This document shows, piece after piece, positions 32,404 through 38,257 of a stretch of DNA of 38,257 bases. Made by a program: the position numbers and the translations under genes. This stretch comes from 02-FULL-45-11b sp041663485 (GTDB lineage Bacteria > Patescibacteriota > Patescibacteriia > Buchananbacterales > UBA6539). The notes beneath the pieces were generated by a model. It saw only the letters and a program-made list of their open reading frames with translations. It had not been told where the DNA came from and made no database searches. Within the stretch, counting starts at the first letter, position 1, and the number at the start of each line of letters is the position of its first letter. The stretch spans positions 1 through 38,257 of the forward strand of contig JBAYMO010000018.1 in NCBI GenBank assembly GCA_041663485.1, read 5' to 3'.

Positions 32404-32431
32404 TTGTAAAAATGGCCAATTCTGCTATGAT
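32404..32431 (+). promoter_or_regulatory. Promoter for the ATP-grasp gene
   Basis: TTGTAA (32404-32409), a 16-base spacer and TATGAT (32426-32431) would start transcription about 33 bases before the ATG at 32472. The ATP-grasp gene and paralogue 6 thus form a separately controlled pair. Confidence 0.6.
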
Positions 32432-32471
32432 TTATATAGATATTTAATTAATATTTTATTAAACATAAAAT

Positions 32472-33419
32472 ATGCCAAATTTTATTTTGCCCTTCAGTGA
32501 TATTTCCAAAAAGGATGTAAAGATTGCCGGCGGCAAGGGCGCTTCGCTGGGAGAAATGACACAAGTCAAAATTTCTGTACCGCCAGGCTTTGTAATTTTG
32601 GCCAAAGCGTTTGATCGCTTTTTAAAAGAAACTGATTTGGCCGTGGAAGTTGAAAGCAAGTTAAATAAAATAAATTATAAAAATATCAATTCCGTTGAGC
32701 GGGCATCAGAAACGATTCGCGACTTGATTCATGACGCCCGCGTGCCCCGGGATTTGCAATTAGAAATACTGAGTGAATTCAAAAAATTAAAAACAAAATT
32801 TGTCGCGGTACGCTCATCGGCCACGGCTGAAGATTCTTCGCAAGCTAGTTGGGCGGGTGAATTGGAAACTTATTTAAATACCACGGAAAAAAATTTATTA
32901 GGCCAGGTTAAAAAATGCTGGTCGTCTTTGTTTACGCCCCGGGCGATTTTTTATCGGTTTGAAAAGGGCATGAGAAATTCTAAAGTTTCAGTCGCCGTAG
33001 TTATCCAGCAAATGGTAGACTCAGAAGTTTCCGGCATTGCTTTTACTGTCCATCCGGTGACTAAAGATAAAAACCAGATGATTATCGAAGCCGGCTGGGG
33101 TTTAGGCGAAGCTATAGTCTCCGGTCAGGTGACGCCGGATAGCTACGTTTTAAATAAAAAGAATTTTGAAATAGAAGACATAAATATTTCCGAGCAAACC
33201 AAAATGCTGGTGAAAAAAAATAATCAAGGCGGCAATGTTTGGAAAACTGTACCTAAAAATTTAAAATCAAAACAAGTTTTGGTTAATAAACAAATGGTTG
33301 AGTTGGCAAAAATTTGTCTGCAAATAGAAAAACATTACCATAAACCTCAAGATATTGAATGGGCTTGGTCTAAAGGTAAATTTTTTATTACACAATCGCG
33401 ACCGATAACTACTTTATAA
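32472..33419 (+). CDS. Free-standing ATP-grasp domain of the PPDK/PEP synthase family
   Basis: This 315-residue protein corresponds to only the N-terminal ATP-binding domain of PEP synthase, pyruvate phosphate dikinase or rifampicin phosphotransferase. GGKGASLGEM (20-29, Lys22), VRSSATAED (113-121, Arg114), SWAGELETYLN, SLFTPRAIFYR, VVIQQMVDSEVSGIAFT, GLGEAIVSGQVTPDSY and PQDIEWA...QSRPITTL at the end are all intact. It ends cleanly where the domain ends. Its expected job is to split ATP and phosphorylate the histidine of a swivel domain. Paralogue 6 starts one base after its stop codon, giving a naturally split enzyme. It is the only such domain in the window, while six swivel proteins are present. 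Confidence 0.9.
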   Translation: MPNFILPFSDISKKDVKIAGGKGASLGEMTQVKISVPPGFVILAKAFDRFLKETDLAVEVESKLNKINYKNINSVERASETIRDLIHDARVPRDLQLEILSEFKKLKTKFVAVRSSATAEDSSQASWAGELETYLNTTEKNLLGQVKKCWSSLFTPRAIFYRFEKGMRNSKVSVAVVIQQMVDSEVSGIAFTVHPVTKDKNQMIIEAGWGLGEAIVSGQVTPDSYVLNKKNFEIEDINISEQTKMLVKKNNQGGNVWKTVPKNLKSKQVLVNKQMVELAKICLQIEKHYHKPQDIEWAWSKGKFFITQSRPITTL

Positions 33420-33420
33420 A

Positions 33421-34857
33421 ATGAAGCAGCATAAATTAAAATGGGATATTGATGAAGTCGAAGCGGTCTATTGGATTTGCCCGGAAGCGGCCAAGGCAAT
33501 GACGGTTGGAATGAGAAAGATATATGGCTTTGGCTTTAATCGCAACGTGGTGATTTTTGAAGGGAATAAGCCTTTTAAGTGGTGCACCTTGACGATTGAG
33601 TTGGAATATTTGGGCAATCAATGCTATTTAAAGTTTAAAAATAAGCTATTTCGTCAAAAGATTGATAAATATTATTCAGAACTCAAAAAAAAGATTGACC
33701 AAGCTATTATTTTGTATCAAAAAAAGTCTTTGGCTAGCTTCTCTAACTCTCAACTTTTTGACCAACTTGAACTTTTTACAAACTATTATCGTCTGAATTT
33801 CAGCGTAGGATTTTTTGCCGAACCATTTGATTTAATTTTTCCAAAAGTATTCAATGACATTTTTAAAAAATACCATCTAACTCAAGAAGAATCATCTGAT
33901 TTGTTGGCCATTTATCAGCCTAGTTATATAAATTTGGAATGGCAGGATCTAATTATTTTAGCCGAGAAGTTTAAACAAGGAAAAGATATCAAATCTTTAC
34001 TTAGTCGCCATATAAAAAAATATGAATGGTTGGCTACGGGCCATTGTGGTAAGCAAAATATTGGAAAAGAATATTTTATGAAACGAATTAAGCAGTTGAT
34101 TAGTGAGCACAAAGACTTAAATTCGGAGCTAAAACATTTAAAAGATTTGCAGTCAAAGATAAAAAATAAAAAGAAAATTATTGTCGTCAAATATAAATTT
34201 AACCAGAAAGCCTTAGACTTAATTGATTTAATAAATCAGGTTGGACCTTGGCATGATTTAAGAAAAGAACTTTTTGTCAAAACTATTTTTTATGCCGATG
34301 AATTGCGAGAAGAAATTGGTTGCCGGTTTGGCTACAGTCTCAAGCAGTTGCAACTTTTTACGGTGGATGAATTATCAGTTTTGGCCATGAACAAAAAGCT
34401 CGATTCGGGGGAAATAAAAAGGCGCCAAGAATTTATTTTTTTGGATGTAGACTTTAAGAAGAACAAACTAAAAATTTTTAGTGGTAAAGCATATAAAAAA
34501 TTGGTTACCGAAGAATTTGAGGAAAAGATTAGTCAGTCTCATGAAGTTTTTGGTTCAGTCGCTTCGTCCGGAAAGGCTTCGGGAAAAGTTAAAGTGATTT
34601 ATGGTACTCGCGGATTTGAAAAAATGAAATTAGGTGATATTTTAGTAACCGGTATGACCCGACCGGAGATGATGCCGATTATGAAAAAGGCTAAAGCGAT
34701 TGTGACTGACGAGGGCGGTATGACTTGCCATGCGGCCATTGTGGCCAGGGAATTAAAAATTCCGTGCGTGATTGGCACTAAAGTCGCCACTAAAATTTTT
34801 AAAGATGGTGATGTTATCGAAGTCGATGCGATTAAAGGCGTGGTTAAAAAGATATAG
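33421..34857 (+). CDS. PEP-utiliser swivel-domain protein, paralogue 6
   Basis: This 478-residue partner gene lies directly behind the ATP-grasp gene. The N-terminal region (LKWDIDEVEAVYWICPEA) is followed by LSRHIKKYEWLATGHCG and GPWHDLRKELFVK, the helical-domain motifs. The swivel reads VTDEGGMTCHAAIVARELK with His at about 437. The ATP-grasp protein plus this one equals one full rifampicin-phosphotransferase-like chain (about 315 + 480 residues) cut at the domain border. There is no PEP/pyruvate TIM barrel, so PEP synthase activity is unlikely. Confidence 0.82.
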   Translation: MKQHKLKWDIDEVEAVYWICPEAAKAMTVGMRKIYGFGFNRNVVIFEGNKPFKWCTLTIELEYLGNQCYLKFKNKLFRQKIDKYYSELKKKIDQAIILYQKKSLASFSNSQLFDQLELFTNYYRLNFSVGFFAEPFDLIFPKVFNDIFKKYHLTQEESSDLLAIYQPSYINLEWQDLIILAEKFKQGKDIKSLLSRHIKKYEWLATGHCGKQNIGKEYFMKRIKQLISEHKDLNSELKHLKDLQSKIKNKKKIIVVKYKFNQKALDLIDLINQVGPWHDLRKELFVKTIFYADELREEIGCRFGYSLKQLQLFTVDELSVLAMNKKLDSGEIKRRQEFIFLDVDFKKNKLKIFSGKAYKKLVTEEFEEKISQSHEVFGSVASSGKASGKVKVIYGTRGFEKMKLGDILVTGMTRPEMMPIMKKAKAIVTDEGGMTCHAAIVARELKIPCVIGTKVATKIFKDGDVIEVDAIKGVVKKI

Positions 34858-34892
34858 ATTAGAAGAATATTGAGATTATATAAATTAGCCGA

Positions 34893-34921
34893 TTGACATA
34901 AAGGCGAACTTGCGCTAGATT
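34893..34921 (+). promoter_or_regulatory. Promoter for the VKOR-like gene
   Basis: A perfect TTGACA (34893-34898) is separated by 17 bases from TAGATT (34916-34921). The predicted start site falls near 34928, about 68 bases before the ATG. Confidence 0.75.
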
Positions 34922-34926
34922 TATTT

Positions 34927-34944
34927 CTTGACGTCGTAGTCAAG
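34927..34944. promoter_or_regulatory. Dyad at the predicted start site of the VKOR-like transcript
   Basis: CTTGAC (34927-34932) and GTCAAG (34939-34944) form a perfect 6-bp inverted repeat around a 6-base centre at the expected transcription start. It could be an operator or an mRNA 5' hairpin. Confidence 0.5.
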
Positions 34945-34995
34945 CTTACTTGTTTGCTCAGTGGTGAAATCTATCAAAAAAGGAGGAATAGATAG

Positions 34996-35580
34996 ATGAA
35001 GCATGTTAATGATGTTACCGTCTGGCGACTTTTTGTGGTCCGAGAAAACGCCGTTGAGCCGATAGGCCAAGGAATTACCAGGGCGCAAAAAATAGAAGTT
35101 TTTGGCCTCGTACTGTTGTTTGTCGCGATTATTTCTGTTGCTATCTGGAGTAGACAAGAGGCGATGATGGCCAAGACTCTGGATTTGCTCGGAACCGTCA
35201 ACGCTGCTTTTCTGGCTTTAACCAGTTACCGGCACGAATTGATCCCCAACAGTCTTAAGCGTCGGCACAAGGCCATTGTTTCTACAGGACTGACAGTCAT
35301 CTGGATTCCCTGCGGCTGGCTTGACCGAAAATTGTTAAGAGATGTCGTCTTGGAAATTCCGATCGCGGTGATAGGTTTGGTTGGTTATCTAATTATTACC
35401 ACCCTGTTGATTGCGAGCGCGCCAGCTTCATGGGTTCTTTTTTTCGCCGGGGTTGGTACTTTGGTTTCGGCTAAGCTGATGCAGATAATGTTTCGCGACA
35501 TTCGGATATCTTGCCCTTTTTGCGTGTTCTCGGCTGGCACCATGTTTGTGATCTTTTTGTTGACTCTGTGGCAGGTATAA
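34996..35580 (+). CDS. VKOR-like membrane thiol-disulfide oxidoreductase
   Basis: This 194-residue protein has about five hydrophobic segments. Near the end ISCPFCVFSA gives a CXXC (Cys173, Cys176) inside a membrane helix. Before it, VVLEIPIAVIGLVGYLIIT resembles the conserved G-I-P-x-x-x-x-G-x-x-G-Y helix of vitamin K epoxide reductase homologues, which reoxidise DsbA-like proteins with quinones. Only one loop cysteine (Cys106) is seen instead of the usual pair, and the GIP glycine is Glu, so activity may be altered. The Shine-Dalgarno sequence is strong (AAGGAGGA). The gene is GC-richer than the cluster before it (a 60-base sample is 52% GC) and has its own promoter and terminator. No thioredoxin partner lies nearby. 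Confidence 0.62.
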   Translation: MKHVNDVTVWRLFVVRENAVEPIGQGITRAQKIEVFGLVLLFVAIISVAIWSRQEAMMAKTLDLLGTVNAAFLALTSYRHELIPNSLKRRHKAIVSTGLTVIWIPCGWLDRKLLRDVVLEIPIAVIGLVGYLIITTLLIASAPASWVLFFAGVGTLVSAKLMQIMFRDIRISCPFCVFSAGTMFVIFLLTLWQV

Positions 35581-35603
35581 ACTTTAATATATCTCAGCAG
35601 ATG

Positions 35604-35631
35604 AAAGTGGCTTGTGTTGGTCACTTTTTTT
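35604..35631 (+). terminator. Terminator after the VKOR-like gene
   Basis: AAAGTG (35604-35609) pairs with CACTTT (35622-35627) across a 12-base loop and continues into a T tract. Confidence 0.7.
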
Positions 35632-35675
35632 AATGGTTAATCAGTGCTGCCCAGTAGCGTTAACTCTGTCAGGTC

Positions 35676-35705
35676 TTGAAAGATTTTGGCATCTAGTGCT
35701 ATAAT
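35676..35705 (+). promoter_or_regulatory. Promoter for rplI
   Basis: TTGAAA (35676-35681), an 18-base spacer and TGCTATAAT (TATAAT at 35700-35705) give a strong extended -10 promoter with a leader of about 80 bases before rplI. Confidence 0.65.
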
Positions 35706-35793
35706 AATTCAAGTATTATTATCGGCAAGCAAGTTGGTTAAAACCGGCTGGCGCATTTTCTGTTTTTATTATAAAATATTAGGGTTATCTATT

Positions 35794-36240
35794 ATGAAAG
35801 TAATATTACTAAAAACCATAAAAAATATCGGCCAAGAAGGGGATATTAAAGAAGTCGCGATTGGTTATGCCCGTAATTTTTTATTTCCACAAAAGATGGC
35901 CGTAGAAGCTACAGCCGATAAGATTAAGGAAGTTGAAGCCAAAAGGGCTAAAAAGGCTCAAGCGGCTGAGGCTGATCTAGTTAAAGCCCAGGAGTTAGTT
36001 AATAAATTAGAAGGTCAGGCGATTGAGATTTCGGCCAGAGCCAGCGACGAAGGCACTTTATATGGCGCCCTACCGACGGCTAAAATCGCGGCTGCCCTCA
36101 AGGCCAAAGGTTTTGACATTGACAAAGATAGTATTAAAGCCAGCCATATTAAGGAATTGGGTGAGCATGATGTAGCTATTGACTTAGAACATGGCTTGCA
36201 AGCCAGAATTAATTTAATTATCAACCAAGAAAAGAAGTGA
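35794..36240 (+). CDS. rplI: 50S ribosomal protein L9
   Basis: This 148-residue protein binds 23S rRNA and projects from the base of the L1 stalk. The N-terminal RNA-binding domain MKVILLKTIKNIGQEGDIKE and GYARNFLFPQKMA is canonical. A long charged helix (about 41-75) links to the C-terminal domain with SDEGTLYGALPTAKIAAAL. The frame is open from 35686, but that extension lies across the promoter, and the ATG at 35794 gives the normal L9 start. Some candidate-phyla lineages lack L9, so its presence is useful for placing the organism. Confidence 0.96.
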   Translation: MKVILLKTIKNIGQEGDIKEVAIGYARNFLFPQKMAVEATADKIKEVEAKRAKKAQAAEADLVKAQELVNKLEGQAIEISARASDEGTLYGALPTAKIAAALKAKGFDIDKDSIKASHIKELGEHDVAIDLEHGLQARINLIINQEKK

Positions 36241-36278
36241 ATCTAATTTTTTTATACAATAAAAATTTTTGACATAAG

Positions 36279-36317
36279 GCCCACCGCGCACCGGTGGGCT
36301 TGTCGCTTTAAAAATAT
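36279..36317 (+). terminator. Hairpin after rplI, with a tail shared by the pyrG leader
   Basis: An 8-bp perfect stem GCCCACCG (36279-36286) with CGGTGGGC (36292-36299) is followed by an interrupted T-rich tail and the 15-base string TCGCTTTAAAAATAT, which ends exactly at the next ATG. The same hairpin type and tail occur at 37883-37922. It is either a terminator or a 5' leader element. Confidence 0.6.
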
Positions 36318-37832
36318 ATGATTCCAATTTATAGAAAAAAAGGCTTTGATACCAATAAATATCTTCAAGCCCAAACCAAAGCCATTTTAGATCGGGTAAA
36401 AAAGTTTGATGGTAAGCTTTATTTGGAGTTTGGCGGTAAGTTGGGATATGATTTTCACGCCTCAAGGGTTTTGCCTGGTTATGAACCGACCGCCAAAGCT
36501 CAACTTCTAAAAAAGCTTAAAGACATTGAAATTATTTATTGTGTTAGCGCCAAAGACATTCAGCGTGGTCGAGTAAGAAGAGATTTTGGTCTGACTTACG
36601 ACAATCAGACAATTAAAGACGTGAGTGATTTAAAAAAACTTGGTCTGAAAGTCAGAGCAGTGGTTATTAATCGTTTTTCCGGTGAATTGTTGGCAAAAAA
36701 ATTGAAAGTTAAATTGGAATCACAAGGCATTGAGACTTATCTTTTGTTTGAATTGGCGGGATATCCAAACGATTTAAATAAAGTGGTTAGCAAAGACGGT
36801 TATGGTCGACAACCATATGTCAAAACCAGAAAGCCGATTGTTATTGTTACTGGTGCCGGCGGTAATTCAGGAAAAATGTCATTTTGTCTTTCGCAGATTT
36901 ACCATGATCATAAACATAATATTAAATCCGGTTTTGCTAAATTTGAAACTTTTCCAATTTGGAATTTACCTTTGAACCATCCGGTTAATGTGGCCTATGA
37001 GGCCGCTACCGCCGATCTTTTGGATGTGAATTTGGTTGATCCTTTCCATAAAAAAGCTTATGGCAAAATCGCTATAAATTATAATCGCGATATTGAGAAT
37101 TTCCGGATCATGAAACAAATGTTTGCTAAAGTGGCTGGTGATAACAATTATGTCAATTCTTATCGTTCGCCAACTGATATGGGTGTCAATACTGCCAAAG
37201 CCGGAATTGTCAATGATGCGGTTTGTCGAGCGGCCGCCAGGCAGGAAATTGTTCGTCGTTATTTTCGTTATCTAAGGGAGAGAATCGAGGGGGTGGAAAC
37301 TCAAGCCACCGTTGATCAAATTGAGAAAATATTAAAAAATTCAAAAGTTAAAGTGACTGATCGGCGCGTGGTGGCTGTGGCTCGTCAGGCTAAGGTTTTA
37401 GCCAAAAAGAAAAATAACAATACTAATAATTATTATTGCGGAGCCGCCCTGGAACTGGCTGACGGGAAAATTCTAGATGGCAAAAATTCCAATCTGGTTC
37501 ACGCTGAGTCGGCGTGTATTTTGAACGCCTTAAAATTTTTAGCCGGAATTCCCGATGAAATACATTTATTAAGTTCCAACGTTATTGAAAAAATCACTGA
37601 TTTCAAGCAGCAATATCTTAATAGCCAAACTGGTTCGTTGAATCTGGAGGAGGCTTTGATTGCTTTGACCATCTCGGCGGCAACCAATCCAATGGCGGAG
37701 AAGGCTTTAAAAATGATTGATCGTTTGGCTGGTTGTGAAATGCATCTAACTTGTTTACCCAGCCCGGCTAACGAAGCGGTTTTAATGAAACTAATGATTA
37801 ACTTTACAACCGATGCCGAGCTGGTAATTTAG
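36318..37832 (+). CDS. UPF0371/DUF1846 family protein
   Basis: This 504-residue soluble protein matches the UPF0371 family along its whole length: KKGFDTNKYLQAQTKAIL, KLYLEFGGKLGYDFHASRVL, a phosphate-loop-like GAGGNSGKMSFCLSQIYHD, then KFETFPIWNLPLNHPVN, YEAATADL and YRSPTDMGVN. The biochemical function of the family is not established to my knowledge. The P-loop-like GxGGxSGK suggests nucleotide or phosphate binding. The ATG directly follows the conserved leader tail and has no Shine-Dalgarno sequence. Confidence 0.9.
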   Translation: MIPIYRKKGFDTNKYLQAQTKAILDRVKKFDGKLYLEFGGKLGYDFHASRVLPGYEPTAKAQLLKKLKDIEIIYCVSAKDIQRGRVRRDFGLTYDNQTIKDVSDLKKLGLKVRAVVINRFSGELLAKKLKVKLESQGIETYLLFELAGYPNDLNKVVSKDGYGRQPYVKTRKPIVIVTGAGGNSGKMSFCLSQIYHDHKHNIKSGFAKFETFPIWNLPLNHPVNVAYEAATADLLDVNLVDPFHKKAYGKIAINYNRDIENFRIMKQMFAKVAGDNNYVNSYRSPTDMGVNTAKAGIVNDAVCRAAARQEIVRRYFRYLRERIEGVETQATVDQIEKILKNSKVKVTDRRVVAVARQAKVLAKKKNNNTNNYYCGAALELADGKILDGKNSNLVHAESACILNALKFLAGIPDEIHLLSSNVIEKITDFKQQYLNSQTGSLNLEEALIALTISAATNPMAEKALKMIDRLAGCEMHLTCLPSPANEAVLMKLMINFTTDAELVI

Positions 37833-37882
37833 CTATGAAAAAAAAATTTATTATCCAAAAATTAAATCTTTAAAAAATACTG

Positions 37883-37922
37883 GACCCACCGACCAAAGGT
37901 GGGTCTTTCGCTTTAAAAATAT
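37883..37922 (+). terminator. Hairpin before pyrG, paired with the one after rplI
   Basis: GACCCACC (37883-37890) pairs with GGTGGGTC (37898-37905) around a 7-base loop, followed by CTTT and the same TCGCTTTAAAAATAT string (37908-37922) seen before the UPF0371 gene. It lies between that gene's stop and the pyrG start. Confidence 0.6.
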
Positions 37923-37946
37923 TAATTAATAATAATTTATAAGTGT

Positions 37947-38257
37947 ATGAGTAAATTTATCTTCGTAATGGGCGGAGTGATGTCGGGAGTGGGTAAAGGC
38001 GTTACCTCAGCCTCAATTGGAAAAATTCTTCAAGCGCGAGGTTATAAAGTAACCGCGATGAAAATCGATCCTTATGTCAACGTCGACGCCGGAACCATGA
38101 ATCCGACTGAGCATGGTGAAGTTTTTGTGACTAATGATGGCGATGAAACCGACCAAGACATCGGTAATTATGAAAGATTTTTAAACATTGATATTTTCCG
38201 AGAAAACTACATGACCACCGGCCGGGTTTATCAATCAGTCATTCAGCGTGAAAGAAA
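37947..38257 (+). CDS. pyrG: CTP synthase, N-terminal part (cut by window edge)
   Basis: The ATG at 37947 opens a frame that runs off the right end after 103 codons. MSKFIFVMGGVMSGVGKGV and TSASIGKILQARGYKV form the amidoligase P-loop region, KIDPYVNVDAGTMNPTEHG and GEVFVTNDGDETDQDIGNY carry the conserved ATP- and Mg-binding residues, and YERFL follows. The enzyme makes CTP from UTP, ATP and glutamine. The glutamine amidotransferase domain lies outside the window. Confidence 0.97.
   Translation, partial: MSKFIFVMGGVMSGVGKGVTSASIGKILQARGYKVTAMKIDPYVNVDAGTMNPTEHGEVFVTNDGDETDQDIGNYERFLNIDIFRENYMTTGRVYQSVIQRER

Larger units (their letters stand above)
32167..32471. other. 305-base intergenic region between divergent genes
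   Basis: This interval separates the phosphatase start from the ATP-grasp start. It holds the phosphatase Shine-Dalgarno sequence and operator array on the left, an AT-rich stretch without open frames (about 32290-32350), and the promoter of the ATP-grasp gene near 32404. No small RNA or gene is evident. Confidence 0.6.

Noticed and set aside
32472..34857. PEP synthase or pyruvate phosphate dikinase split in two
   Set aside because: The PEP/pyruvate-binding TIM barrel is missing. The domain set matches rifampicin-phosphotransferase-like enzymes better.
1..38257. UGA recoding to glycine, as in some candidate phyla
   Set aside because: TGA serves as a genuine stop codon for several genes (for example at 1676-1678 and 6522-6524), and no conserved protein needs read-through.

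Overview
The window looks like a chromosome piece from a Candidate Phyla Radiation (Patescibacteria) bacterium, probably of the Parcubacteria group. It is AT-rich, with short or overlapping gene junctions. Several genes resemble families common in those genomes: a PEGA-domain protein, a MurA-like enolpyruvyl transferase, a C-terminal processing protease and GT-C membrane glycosyltransferases. TGA is used as a stop codon (for example at 1676-1678), so the code is the standard bacterial one. The phylum is inferred from gene content and composition, because the window holds no rRNA.

Region 1 (1-7232) holds a pentapeptide-repeat protein cut by the left edge, a GT4 glycosyltransferase, an isolated plant-type dapB, two large divergent GT-C-like membrane proteins and two small membrane-associated proteins. 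Region 2 (7243-13924) is a plus-strand run with a complete dTDP-L-rhamnose set (rmlC-like, rmlB, rmlD, rmlA). Mixed in are a short pyruvate kinase, a HIT protein, two Nudix hydrolases and a TIM-barrel-like protein. Region 3 (14012-18124) holds a PEGA/beta-propeller-like protein on the minus strand, then a MurA homologue and an S41 protease.

Region 4 (18146-34857) is the most unusual part. A HEAT-like protein is followed by a protein fusing a nucleoside-2-deoxyribosyltransferase-like domain to an isoprenyl-diphosphate-synthase-like domain. Then come five overlapping paralogues, each with a helical middle domain and a C-terminal phosphohistidine swivel domain of the PEP-utilising enzyme family, but no ATP-binding domain. 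Next are a ParB/sulfiredoxin-fold protein resembling SerK/SbnI kinases, a phosphotransacetylase/MtxX-like protein and an M29 aminopeptidase-like protein. After an inserted minus-strand phosphatase gene there is a free-standing ATP-grasp (PPDK N-terminal) protein and a sixth swivel paralogue. This looks like a rifampicin-phosphotransferase-type dikinase split so that one ATP-dependent donor could charge six acceptor proteins. No pyruvate/PEP-binding barrel is present, so the substrates are unknown.

Region 5 (34858-38257) holds a VKOR-like membrane protein, ribosomal protein L9, a UPF0371/DUF1846 protein and the start of CTP synthase.

Three single-gene units stand out from the AT-rich background: dapB, the histidine phosphatase and the VKOR-like gene. 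Each is GC-richer, has a strong Shine-Dalgarno sequence and stands alone with its own control signals. dapB lies between two copies of a 45-bp direct repeat, the phosphatase has twin palindromes upstream, and the VKOR-like gene has a dyad at its predicted transcription start. They look like separately acquired genes. I saw no tRNA, rRNA, CRISPR array or transposase.
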